This document shows, piece after piece, positions 21,094-30,404 of a DNA stretch of 64,000 nt. The stretch is taken from positions 1 through 64,000 of the forward strand of contig QCGZ01000001.1 of NCBI GenBank assembly GCA_003279705.1, written 5' to 3'. A model generated the notes under the pieces. The model was not told the origin of the DNA. It made no database searches and was given only the letters and a program-made list of their open reading frames with translations. Both the position numbers and the translations under genes were made by a program. Numbering within the stretch: position 1 is the stretch's first letter; each line of letters starts with the position of its first letter. The DNA is from OCS116 cluster bacterium AG-390-I16 (GTDB lineage: Bacteria; Pseudomonadota; Alphaproteobacteria; MED-G09).

Positions 21094-23178
21094 ATGATAA
21101 AAGCTAAATTAAGTAAGTTTTTACTTATTGCATTGATGTTCAATCTATCGGTGCCTATTACTATATTTGCACAAGAGAATTCATCTGATCCTGAAGAAAT
21201 TATCGTCAAAGGTAAGGTTCTTTATTCTGATCAGGTTACTGCTCTTAAAACTCCAGTACCAATTATTGATGTGCCACAAACACTATCAATTGTTACTGAT
21301 GAAGATATTCGTAAGCAAGGTTTTAGAGATCTTGGCGATATCGTTCGTTACACACCAGGTGTTAATACATCGCAAGGAGAGGGACACAGAGACTCTGTAG
21401 TCTTCAGAGGAGTTAGATCAACCGCTGACTTCTATCTTGATGGTGTAAGGGATGATGTTCAATATTACCGTTCTCTCTATAACCTAGAGCAAGTTGAAAT
21501 TCTAAGAGGACCTAATGCGTTGTTATTTGGAAGAGGTGGAACTGGTGGTATCATTAACAGAGTTACAAAAAAAGCTGTTTTAAATGATGCTTTTGGATCT
21601 TTTGATATGGGCGCGGATACTTTTGGAGCATTTGACTTCGCTGTTGATTATAATGTTCAAACTGGTGAAAATTCTGCATTAAGAATTAACTTTCACTCTG
21701 ATACATTAGAAAATCACAGAGATTACTTCGATGGTGATCGTTATGGTTTTAACCCAACACTAAGAGTTCAAATTTCACCTCAAACAACATTAGATTTATC
21801 TTATGAGCATGCAGATCATGAAAGATTTATTGATCGTGGTGTTCCAACCCTTAATGGAGAACCAGTGGAGGCTTTTGAAGAAATAGTTTTCGGTGACACT
21901 GATACAAACTTAACAACCCTTAGAGCTGATATTTATCGTGCTAATGTTAGTCATGAATTTTCTGACACTCAAAAAGGTAATTTTGTTGTTCAATATAGCG
22001 ATTTTGCAAAAATGTATAAAAATTATTATGCATCAGGTTACTCTGGTGGGGATACATTTACAGCGGATGGTTATAAAGATCCTACAGAAAGAACTAATTT
22101 AATAATTTCTGGTAACATTGTTAATGAGTTTGAAACTGGATCAGCAAAACATACTCTATTGGTTGGGGCTGAAATTATTGACACTGAGAATGAAAATTAC
22201 CGTTATAATACTTTTTTTATTACTACTGAAGATGATAACGAAGTATTCAATATCTCTAGACCAATTAACTTTGGAGTTAATGCTGCAGGTGTAAGAACAT
22301 ATAATGACTTTACTGCAGATCTAAAAAGTAGCACTGAATCTGATATTGAAGTGACATCTTTCTACATTCAAGATCAAATTGATGTGAATGATAACTTTAA
22401 GATAATGCTCGGTGGACGTTTTGATAGTTTTGATATTACAGTTAGAGATGTCAAAAATGGTACGTCAGAGTCAAGAGAAGATGAAGAAGTTTCTCCACGT
22501 GCAGGTTTAATCTTTAAGCCGCAAGAAAATCTATCACTTTATGTAAGTTATAGTGAAAGCTTCCTTCCAAGATCTGGTGAGCAATTCAAAAGTTTATCAT
22601 CTAGCTCTGCAAGATTAGACCCTGATGTTTTCGAAAGCACTGAAATTGGTGTTAAATGGGATATCAGAGATAATCTAAGCTTTACTGTTAGTTATTTTGA
22701 TAGTGAGCAAACTCAAGCTGTTAGAGACAGTGATACTGGTGAAAATTCAGAAATCGTAGGACTTCAAGTTGACGGTATTGAGTTAGAACTTAAGGGACAA
22801 GTGACTGATAGATTATATTTAGCGCTTGGATATAGTGATCTTGATGGTGAAACTGCTAAAGGTGGCGAGCCTAGAGAAATACCTGAACAAACTGCTTCTT
22901 TATGGGCTACGTATGAAGTCAATGATCAGTTTGGTATTGGTTTAGGTGTCACACATCAAGGTGAGTCTAATATTAAAAATGATAAACCAGGCCTAATCCT
23001 TCCTGACTATACACGTGTGGACTTTGCAGCTTATTATGATCTTGCAGACGATTTAAGCGTTCAGCTTAACGTTGAAAATTTAACTGATGAGCTATATTTC
23101 CCGCATTCTCATAGTACTCACCAAGCATCAGTCGGTGAGCCTTTGAATGCACGTGTATCTCTAAGGAAAAGATTCTAA
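21094..23178 (+). CDS. TonB-dependent siderophore receptor
   Basis: DVPQTLSIVTDEDIRKQGFRDLGDIVRYTPGV, QVEILRGPNALLFGRGGTGGIINRVTK; terminal F. Confidence 0.9.
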   Translation: MIKAKLSKFLLIALMFNLSVPITIFAQENSSDPEEIIVKGKVLYSDQVTALKTPVPIIDVPQTLSIVTDEDIRKQGFRDLGDIVRYTPGVNTSQGEGHRDSVVFRGVRSTADFYLDGVRDDVQYYRSLYNLEQVEILRGPNALLFGRGGTGGIINRVTKKAVLNDAFGSFDMGADTFGAFDFAVDYNVQTGENSALRINFHSDTLENHRDYFDGDRYGFNPTLRVQISPQTTLDLSYEHADHERFIDRGVPTLNGEPVEAFEEIVFGDTDTNLTTLRADIYRANVSHEFSDTQKGNFVVQYSDFAKMYKNYYASGYSGGDTFTADGYKDPTERTNLIISGNIVNEFETGSAKHTLLVGAEIIDTENENYRYNTFFITTEDDNEVFNISRPINFGVNAAGVRTYNDFTADLKSSTESDIEVTSFYIQDQIDVNDNFKIMLGGRFDSFDITVRDVKNGTSESREDEEVSPRAGLIFKPQENLSLYVSYSESFLPRSGEQFKSLSSSSARLDPDVFESTEIGVKWDIRDNLSFTVSYFDSEQTQAVRDSDTGENSEIVGLQVDGIELELKGQVTDRLYLALGYSDLDGETAKGGEPREIPEQTASLWATYEVNDQFGIGLGVTHQGESNIKNDKPGLILPDYTRVDFAAYYDLADDLSVQLNVENLTDELYFPHSHSTHQASVGEPLNARVSLRKRF

Positions 23179-23208
23179 GGGATAGTTTAATAGATAAAGA
23201 GGGATGTT

Positions 23209-23679
23209 ATGGAAAGAAGTATCAAGAATTTAGGAACTGCTGAAAATATATTAATTTTATGCTCGAGGTTTTGGTTAAAAGCCCATGTATTTAGATGTAA
23301 TACGCCTCTAATTTTAATTGATCATACTTTCAAGGCGGCTAAACTTGATAACTCTGTAAGATACTTTCATACACTTATGATGGGTCTCTCACACTTAAAT
23401 AAAACTAATTTAAGAAGTGATTTCATGACATCTCCTTTAACTAGTAAAAACGAGAATTTATTAATTGAAATTATAGCTTTTGCTCAAAAAGATATGAAGG
23501 AAGATATTTATAATATATTTGGTCCTTATTTTCCTGAAGCAGACGCAGAACATTTTGTGAATGCAGGTTTTAATTTAGGTAAGAAATTTATTAATAGTGA
23601 TTTAATTATTCACGAGAAATATAAAGATAACATTTACTCCTTTTATGGGAGTAGGGAGCAATTAAATGTTATAAACTAA
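23209..23679 (+). CDS. Uncharacterised protein (156 aa) downstream of siderophore receptor
   Basis: ORF with ATG 30 bp after receptor stop, same strand; no family recognised. Confidence 0.6.
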   Translation: MERSIKNLGTAENILILCSRFWLKAHVFRCNTPLILIDHTFKAAKLDNSVRYFHTLMMGLSHLNKTNLRSDFMTSPLTSKNENLLIEIIAFAQKDMKEDIYNIFGPYFPEADAEHFVNAGFNLGKKFINSDLIIHEKYKDNIYSFYGSREQLNVIN

Positions 23680-23750
23680 GACTTTTGATATTATCTGATT
23701 TTTATTTCCATTAATTAGACTCCCCCCCCTAAGGAAAGATAATTAGATAA

Positions 23751-23807
23751 GCAGTATCCCAATAATACTGCCAAATGGGACCATTATTTTTAATTTTGGT
23801 CCCATTT
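23751..23807 (+). terminator. Hairpin plus bidirectional rho-independent-type terminator
   Basis: GCAGTAT(23751-23757)/ATACTGC(23765-23771), then AAATGGGACCA(23773-23783)/TGGTCCCATTT(23797-23807) flanked by A/T-rich tracts. Confidence 0.7.
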
Positions 23808-23866
23808 TACTTTTTAGATTGATTCTAATTTAGCTATAGTTTATATCTATTTTCATCATAAACTTA

Positions 23867-23885
23867 AATGATTCTAATAATCATT
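23867..23885. promoter_or_regulatory. Candidate regulator box (perfect inverted repeat) upstream of ahpC
   Basis: AATGATT-CTAAT-AATCATT, 19 bp. Confidence 0.45.
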
Positions 23886-23908
23886 ATTATAAATTAGGAG
23901 AAATTATT

Positions 23909-24454
23909 ATGTTAGGAATTGGAAGTGATTTACCAGAGTTCGAGGTTGTAGGTGTAAAGCCAGGTTTCAATAATCATGAAGAAAATGGTGAAAGTGCATT
24001 TGAAAATATTACCAATAAAAGCTTTGAAGGAAAGTGGAAGGTTATATATTTTTATCCAAAAGATTTTACGTTTGTTTGTCCAACTGAAATTTCAGAATTT
24101 GCTTCATTAAATTCTGATTTTGAGGATAGAGATTGTGTTGTTTTAGGTGGAAGCTCTGACAATGAATTTTGCAAATTAGCATGGAGAAGAGAGCATTCTG
24201 ATTTAAATAAGTTATCTCAGTGGTCATTTGCTGATACCACTGGATCTTTAATTGATGCCCTTGGTATAAGATCTGAGGAGGGTGTTGCTTTAAGAGCTAC
24301 TTTTATTGTTGATCCTCATAATGTTATTCAACATGTTTATGTTACTAACCTAAATGTTGGAAGAAATCCTCAAGATACATTACGTGTATTGGATGCTCTT
24401 CAAACAGATGAATTGTGTCCATGTAACCGTCCTGTTGGTGGTGAAACTTTATAA
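23909..24454 (+). CDS. ahpC: Peroxiredoxin, AhpC type
   Basis: FYPKDFTFVCPTEISEFASLN; C-terminal LCPCNRPVGGETL. Confidence 0.93.
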   Translation: MLGIGSDLPEFEVVGVKPGFNNHEENGESAFENITNKSFEGKWKVIYFYPKDFTFVCPTEISEFASLNSDFEDRDCVVLGGSSDNEFCKLAWRREHSDLNKLSQWSFADTTGSLIDALGIRSEEGVALRATFIVDPHNVIQHVYVTNLNVGRNPQDTLRVLDALQTDELCPCNRPVGGETL

Positions 24455-24466
24455 AAGTGATTAATT

Positions 24467-24991
24467 ATGAAATTTGAAAAAATAAAGTCTCTTTTGCCTG
24501 ATTTTGCAAAAGATATAAAATTAAATCTTTCTTCATTATCAAATGAAACAATTTTGAATGAGAATACTTTTGCCGGAATGGTTTTAACATCATCTTTAAC
24601 AACACAAAATAAATTTTTAACTGAAATGATAGTTGAAGAAGCAATAGAAATTCTTTCTGAGAAAGAGTTTAATGCTGCATATACAGCCGCAAGCTTAATG
24701 GCTATGAATAATATTTATTATCGATCAATACATTTAATAAGTAATAAAAACTATCAATCAATGCCCGCTAATTTAAGGATGAATGCAATAGCATCCCACG
24801 GTATTGACGAAATTGATTTTGAACTATGGTCTCTTGCTGCTTCAGCTATTAAAGGCTGTGGTATGTGTTTGGATAGTCATGAAAATGTTTTAGTTAAAAA
24901 AGAAGTTAGTGCAAATAAAATCCAAGCAGCTTTAAGAGTGGCTTCGGTAATAAATGCAACTAGCCTATCGATTGATTCAATTTCAAATTAA
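24467..24991 (+). CDS. ahpD: Alkyl hydroperoxide reductase AhpD
   Basis: AAASAIKGCGMCLDSHENVL: CxxC..H motif of AhpD-like enzymes; follows ahpC. Confidence 0.9.
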   Translation: MKFEKIKSLLPDFAKDIKLNLSSLSNETILNENTFAGMVLTSSLTTQNKFLTEMIVEEAIEILSEKEFNAAYTAASLMAMNNIYYRSIHLISNKNYQSMPANLRMNAIASHGIDEIDFELWSLAASAIKGCGMCLDSHENVLVKKEVSANKIQAALRVASVINATSLSIDSISN

Positions 24992-24994
24992 TTT

Positions 24995-25009
24995 ATGCGA
25001 CATATTGTC
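24995..25009. promoter_or_regulatory. RegA/RegR-like box upstream of pseudoazurin
   Basis: ATGCGACATATTGTC; differs at one position from the element at 26831-26845 read on the other strand. Confidence 0.4.
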
Positions 25010-25087
25010 TTTAATATTTTTTCAGCTGGCAAATATGACCGCATTTATTGTAATTTATAGTATTGATTTTAATATTAGGAGATTAAA

Positions 25088-25513
25088 TTGAATAAAATTT
25101 TATTTGCCATTACCGCCATATTTTTTGCAAACACACTATCAGCTGCAACTTTCGAAGTTGAAATGCTTAATAGGTTAGGAAAAGAAAGCATGGTTTATTC
25201 TCAGTCTGTAGTGAATATTCAATCTGGTGATACCGTAAAATGGTTGGCAACAACAAAAGGTCATAACGTTCAATTTCTAAGTGTACCCGAGGGTGTTGGT
25301 ACTTTTAGGAGTAAGTTAAATGTTGATACAGAATATACATTTACAGTACCTGGTATTTATTTATATCAATGCACACCTCACAAAAATATGGGCATGATTG
25401 CGGTAGTTATTGTTGATGGCAACAAAGATAATTTAAATGCTATAACATCTGCTCGTGTAGCTGGTAAAAGTAAGCAAAGGTTAGCAAAAATTATTGAAAC
25501 TCTTAGTTCTTAA
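25088..25513 (+). CDS. Pseudoazurin-like cupredoxin
   Basis: Signal peptide; DTVKWLATTKGHNVQF...GIYLYQCTPHKNMGMIAVVIV with Cu ligands H, C, H, M. Confidence 0.88.
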   Translation: MNKILFAITAIFFANTLSAATFEVEMLNRLGKESMVYSQSVVNIQSGDTVKWLATTKGHNVQFLSVPEGVGTFRSKLNVDTEYTFTVPGIYLYQCTPHKNMGMIAVVIVDGNKDNLNAITSARVAGKSKQRLAKIIETLSS

Positions 25514-26745
25514 GCTCTAGAATTTAAATTATTAGACTCAGCTCTCTTGAAATTGAGGATATTCCAGGCTTCATTAATGCATGATATAAAGTTATCTATA
25601 TCAGCCTTAGAATGTTTTGGAGTTATTGTTACTCTCAACCTTTCCCCACCCTTAGGTACTGTAGGATAAAATACAGGTTGAATATAAATACCAAAATCAT
25701 CAAGTAATAATTTAGATATCTGTTTACATTCTAGAGGTCCTTTTACAAGTATTGGGACAATATGGCTTTCGTTGTCGATAAATGGAATGTTAACTGATCT
25801 AAGACCATCTCTAATAATTGACGAATTTTCTCTAATTTTAAGACGAAGAGTTTCTGCAACTTTTGAGATTTCAATACTTTTAATTGAGGCAGCTGCAACA
25901 GAGGGATTAATTGATGATGTAAAAATAAAACCTGGTGCGAAACTTCTTATGTAATCAATTAAATCTGCATTAGCTGCAATATAACCACCCATTTGCCCAA
26001 AGGATTTTGATAAAGTACCATTGATGATATCAATATCTCTATCAATTCCTTGTTCGGCAGCTATACCACTACCCGAGGGTCCATAAAGACCAACAGAATG
26101 AACCTCATCAAGGTATGTGAGGGAATTATATTTTTTTGCCAGTCTAACAATATCTTTTAATGGAGATCTTATTCCCTCCATAGAATAAATCGACTCACAA
26201 ACAATTAGTTTAGGTTTTTCAATATCACAATCATTTAATTTTTTTTCTAAATCATCAATATTGTTGTGTTTAAAAATGTGATATTTTGCACCACTATTTC
26301 TTATACCTTCAATAAGAGAAGCATGATTTAATTCATCTGAAAAAATTTCAATATCATCTATATTTTTACACAAAATTGATATTGTTGATTGGTTTGCTGT
26401 GTATGCTGAGGGGAAAACAAGCGCTCTATCTTTGTTATGTAGCTCCGCAAGACATTTTTCTAATCCCACATGGTATGATGATGTACCAGAAATATTTCTA
26501 GTACCTCCTGAACCTGTTCCAAGTTCAGATATTACATCAATACATGTCTGCATTACTTCAGGATGTTGGCTCATATTCAAATAGTCATTTGAACACCAAA
26601 TTTCAACTTCTCTGTTATGACCTTCATTATATTCGAGTGCTTTAGGAAATAAATTTTGATGGCGATCAATCTCTCTGAAAGTTCTATAAAGACCTTCATC
26701 TTTAAGATTATCTAATTTACTTTTAAAAAAATTATTATAATCCAA
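25510..26745 (-). CDS. hemA: 5-aminolevulinate synthase
   Basis: WCSNDYLNMSQHPEV, GSGGTRNISGTSSYHVGLE, LDEVHSVGLYG, GTLSKSFGQMGGYI; TTG start at 26743-26745. Confidence 0.95.
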   Translation of the reverse strand: MDYNNFFKSKLDNLKDEGLYRTFREIDRHQNLFPKALEYNEGHNREVEIWCSNDYLNMSQHPEVMQTCIDVISELGTGSGGTRNISGTSSYHVGLEKCLAELHNKDRALVFPSAYTANQSTISILCKNIDDIEIFSDELNHASLIEGIRNSGAKYHIFKHNNIDDLEKKLNDCDIEKPKLIVCESIYSMEGIRSPLKDIVRLAKKYNSLTYLDEVHSVGLYGPSGSGIAAEQGIDRDIDIINGTLSKSFGQMGGYIAANADLIDYIRSFAPGFIFTSSINPSVAAASIKSIEISKVAETLRLKIRENSSIIRDGLRSVNIPFIDNESHIVPILVKGPLECKQISKLLLDDFGIYIQPVFYPTVPKGGERLRVTITPKHSKADIDNFISCINEAWNILNFKRAESNNLNSRA

Positions 26746-26759
26746 CTTTCCTACCCCAG

Positions 26760-26774
26760 TTTAGTATTACTAAA
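26760..26774. promoter_or_regulatory. Palindrome upstream of hemA
   Basis: TTTAGTATTACTAAA: arms TTTAGT/ACTAAA. Confidence 0.3.
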
Positions 26775-26830
26775 ATAAATTATATTTCTAATAGAAAAAT
26801 ATAATAATAGCACTTTAAAATACTCTTTTA

Positions 26831-26845
26831 GACATTATGTCGCAT
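26831..26845. promoter_or_regulatory. RegA/RegR-like box between divergent hemA and hemC
   Basis: GACATTATGTCGCAT, containing the perfect palindrome GACATTATGTC. Confidence 0.4.
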
Positions 26846-26909
26846 ATTTCTATCAAGATAGATAAAATAAGTCGATACTTTAAAATAAATTCATGAGAAA
26901 ATATAAATT

Positions 26910-28418
26910 ATGGTTAAAATTATTTCAAGAAAGAGTGATTTAGCAATTATTCAGGCTTTTTTAGTTGGTGACGCTATTAAAACCAAAAAAAATGACATAT
27001 CTCTAGATTTTATTTACAAAGATACTAAAGGTGATATTGATTTAACAACTCCTTTAAGTAAGCTTCCAGAGATAGGTGTTTTTACTTCTGACTTGAGGGC
27101 AAGTTTAATTAACGAAGAAGCTGATTTAGCTGTTCATTCATGGAAAGATTTACCAATTAAATTAACCAAGGGTACTAAAATAGTGGGAACACTTCCACGA
27201 GCAGATATGCGAGATATTATTTTTTTTAAAAAGAAAAATATAGAAAAAATTAAAAAAAATAAAAGCTTAACTCTTTTAACATCATCACCGAGAAGAGAGT
27301 ACAATTTAAGCTCATTTCTAAATAATGCTTTGCCATTTGAGACCATAAAGATAAATTTTGAAAATATTAGAGGTAATATTCCAACTCGATTGAATAAATA
27401 TTTTAATGGAAACTCTGATGGAATAGTTTTAGCAAAAGCCGCTATTGATAGACTTCTTGCAAATGGAGATAAAAGCTTATCAATTGAAATAAGAGAAGTA
27501 ATTGATAATTCAGTTTGGCTAATACCCCCCTTATCTGAAAACCCTTGCGCTCCTGCGCAAGGCGCAATTGCAATTGAAGTAAAAGATGGTCGTGAAGATA
27601 TTATTAATCTAGTAGAAGCAATTAATGATTTTAAAACATTTGAATCTGTTCAAGTAGAACGAGAAATTTTATCTTCCTACGGTGGTGGTTGTCATCAAAA
27701 AATCGGTGTTAGCTTTGAAAAAAAAAGCTTTGGAGATGTGCTTACATTAAAAGGTATAACTGATGAAAATATTACCCTTGATAAAAGAATTATAAAGAGA
27801 AAAGTTAAGGATGGAAAAAATTGGTATGGTGTCGACCCAGATAAAATTTATCCATCTAATATAAGAGATTATAAATTATTCTCACGTGAGAATATTAAAG
27901 AAAAATCAAAAAAAATAAGCACTCTAAGAAATAAAAATATTTTAGCAACTAGAGGTAATGTTTTAGAAAGTAAGGAGAAAATAGATAGTTCAAACATTCT
28001 ATGGACAAGCGGTGTAAAAACTTGGTTTCAATTAGCCAAAAAAGGTTTTTGGGTTAATGGAAGTTTTGATAGTTTGGGAGAAAGTCAGGATAATTTGAAA
28101 TTTCTTTCCGATAACCAATGGATAAAATTAACTCACTCGAGTTCTTTAGATTTTTCAATCAAAGAAAGATTATTTACATATAAATTAATTAAAAATAAAA
28201 TTGATGAGAATTTATCTAAAAAGACACATTTTTATTGGATGAGTGGATCAGCATTTGAGTATGCAATTGAGGAATTCCCACTAATTCTTGAAAAATTTCA
28301 TTCTTGTGGACCAGGTAATACCTATGAAATTATAAAAAAGAATGTTACGGAAGACCGTATAAAAATTTTCTTGAATTATGAAGATTGGAAAAATGAGATT
28401 ACAAATGGAAAAAGCTGA
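26910..28418 (+). CDS. hemC: Hydroxymethylbilane synthase with C-terminal uroporphyrinogen-III-synthase-like domain (HemC-HemD fusion)
   Basis: N-terminal VFTSDLRASLINEEADLAVHSWKDLPI, RGNIPTRL, APAQGAIAIEV, GGGCHQKIG cofactor Cys; about 180 additional C-terminal residues of HemD-like character. Confidence 0.75.
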   Translation: MVKIISRKSDLAIIQAFLVGDAIKTKKNDISLDFIYKDTKGDIDLTTPLSKLPEIGVFTSDLRASLINEEADLAVHSWKDLPIKLTKGTKIVGTLPRADMRDIIFFKKKNIEKIKKNKSLTLLTSSPRREYNLSSFLNNALPFETIKINFENIRGNIPTRLNKYFNGNSDGIVLAKAAIDRLLANGDKSLSIEIREVIDNSVWLIPPLSENPCAPAQGAIAIEVKDGREDIINLVEAINDFKTFESVQVEREILSSYGGGCHQKIGVSFEKKSFGDVLTLKGITDENITLDKRIIKRKVKDGKNWYGVDPDKIYPSNIRDYKLFSRENIKEKSKKISTLRNKNILATRGNVLESKEKIDSSNILWTSGVKTWFQLAKKGFWVNGSFDSLGESQDNLKFLSDNQWIKLTHSSSLDFSIKERLFTYKLIKNKIDENLSKKTHFYWMSGSAFEYAIEEFPLILEKFHSCGPGNTYEIIKKNVTEDRIKIFLNYEDWKNEITNGKS

Positions 28419-29370
28419 AAAAAAACTTCACCGTTTAAAGAGCAATCAATTATTAAGAGATTTATGTTCTGAAACAAGTTTTTCACTATCGCATTTTGTT
28501 CAACCAATTTTTATTAATGAGGGTATTAATGATAATGAAGAAATTATAGGTTTAAAAAATAATTTCGTTATGTCTCTTGATAACTCTTTTAAACAAATTG
28601 ATGATGATCTAAATAATGGAGTAAAAAATTTTCTATTATTTATTTCTCCTAAAAAGAAAAGCGTTAGTTCTTTTAATTTAGATTTTCACCAAAGAGCAAT
28701 AAGCTCAATAAAAGATAGGTTTATGAATGATATAAATTTATGGACCGACGTTTGCTTATGCTCTTTAACTGATCATGGACATTGTTGTTTATTTAATGAG
28801 GATCAATCAATTGACATTGATCGAACATTAAAAGAAATTTCCAAGATCGCACTTAGCTATGCTCAGGCAGGATCAGACATTATTGCACCAAGTGATATGA
28901 TGGATGGAAGAACATTATCAATTAGAAAAATCCTTGATAAAGAGGAATTTTCAATGAAGCCTATAGTTAGTTATAGTACGAAATTTTCAAGTAATTTTTA
29001 TGGACCATTTAGAGAGGCTGCATCTTCGGCACCATCTTTTGGTGATAGAAAGCAATATCAGTTAGATTATAGGAGCGAATCTGAGGCAATTAGAGCAAGC
29101 TTAAGATGTGCTGAGGAAGGAGCTGACATGCTCATGGTCAAACCTGGAATGACCTCAATTGATTTAATTATGAAGATTAGAGAAAAAACCAATTTAATGG
29201 TTGGCTCTTATCAGGTAAGTGGTGAATACGCTGGTATGTGTTTATCAGAAGAAAAAGGTTTGCTGGATTTAAATGAAGCTTTAAAAGAAACTTGGCATGT
29301 TATGCGAAGGGCTGGAGCTCAATATATTATTTCTTATGGAGCACGGTTGGCAAAAGAAATAGGTTTTTAA
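28405..29370 (+). CDS. hemB: Delta-aminolevulinic acid dehydratase (porphobilinogen synthase)
   Basis: CLCSLTDHGHCC zinc-site region; APSDMMDGR; SYSTKFSSNFYGPFREAA; MVKPGM; upstream start at 28378 also possible. Confidence 0.93.
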   Translation: MEKAEKKLHRLKSNQLLRDLCSETSFSLSHFVQPIFINEGINDNEEIIGLKNNFVMSLDNSFKQIDDDLNNGVKNFLLFISPKKKSVSSFNLDFHQRAISSIKDRFMNDINLWTDVCLCSLTDHGHCCLFNEDQSIDIDRTLKEISKIALSYAQAGSDIIAPSDMMDGRTLSIRKILDKEEFSMKPIVSYSTKFSSNFYGPFREAASSAPSFGDRKQYQLDYRSESEAIRASLRCAEEGADMLMVKPGMTSIDLIMKIREKTNLMVGSYQVSGEYAGMCLSEEKGLLDLNEALKETWHVMRRAGAQYIISYGARLAKEIGF

Positions 29371-30404
29371 TGTCCAATTTATTATTTAATAACGCTTTAA
29401 AAAGAGTATCTCAAAAAACTCCACCAATATGGTTTATGCGACAAGCTGGAAGATATCATTCGCATTACCAAAATTTAAAAAAAGATTACTCTTTTGAGGA
29501 TTTATGTAAAAATCCAGAGTTGGCTGCACAAACTGCATTGGGTCCGATTGAAGACTTTGATTTTGATGTTTCAATTCTATTTAGCGATATTCTTTTTCCA
29601 TTGGAGGCTTTAGGTATGAGTCTTAAATATAATCCAGGGCCTGTTTTTGGTAAATTTATCGATCATTTAAATTTTAATGAATTAAAAGAGGTTGAAGACG
29701 CTATCCTAGATTTAAATTTTCAGAGCGAGGCTTTAAAAATAACACGTGATATCTTACCAAAAAATAAAAGCTTGATTGGCTTTGTAGGTGGTCCATGGAC
29801 AGTTGCCTCTTACGGCACTGGAATGAATAAGGGTATAAGTTACGAGGGTAATTTTAGAAATGATTTTATTTATAAACTTCTTACTGAGAAAATAATACCT
29901 TTGTTAAAGAAAAATATTGAACTACAGATTTCTTCAGGAGCCGAAATAGTTATGATTTTTGATACAGATGCTGCAAGAATAGGAAATTCAAAAGATTTCT
30001 ATGCTTATTCAGATATTGTGTATAATAATTTAATAAAACCTTTTGATGGTAGCGTTGGATTCTTTGCAAAGCACCCATTTGAATATAATTTTTTTATTGA
30101 AGCTATAAATTCCAATGAAGATAAAACTTTATCAGGAATAGGATTTGATCACACATTCGAAATTTCACATTGGTTAAGAAAAACTAAAAGAGGTTTTGTT
30201 CAGGGTAATTTTAATCAAGAGATTTTAACTAGATCTTTGGATGAAGTTAAAAGAGAGCTCGATAAATATATGGAGCCAATACTTAATTTAAATTTATCCG
30301 AGAGAGCTGGTTGGGTTTGTGGTTTAGGGCATGGTATTTTAAAAACTACACCTGAAGAAAATGTTAGTTACTTTATTAAGACTATTAGGGAAAATTTTAA
30401 ATGA
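29370..30404 (+). CDS. hemE: Uroporphyrinogen decarboxylase
   Basis: PPIWFMRQAGRYHSHYQ; GFVGGPWTVASYG; GLGHGILKTTPEENV; ATG at 29370 overlapping hemB stop. Confidence 0.95.
   Translation: MSNLLFNNALKRVSQKTPPIWFMRQAGRYHSHYQNLKKDYSFEDLCKNPELAAQTALGPIEDFDFDVSILFSDILFPLEALGMSLKYNPGPVFGKFIDHLNFNELKEVEDAILDLNFQSEALKITRDILPKNKSLIGFVGGPWTVASYGTGMNKGISYEGNFRNDFIYKLLTEKIIPLLKKNIELQISSGAEIVMIFDTDAARIGNSKDFYAYSDIVYNNLIKPFDGSVGFFAKHPFEYNFFIEAINSNEDKTLSGIGFDHTFEISHWLRKTKRGFVQGNFNQEILTRSLDEVKRELDKYMEPILNLNLSERAGWVCGLGHGILKTTPEENVSYFIKTIRENFK

Noticed and set aside
21167-21400. 77-aa ORF overlapping the siderophore receptor in another frame
   Set aside because: Out-of-frame shadow within the plug domain coding sequence
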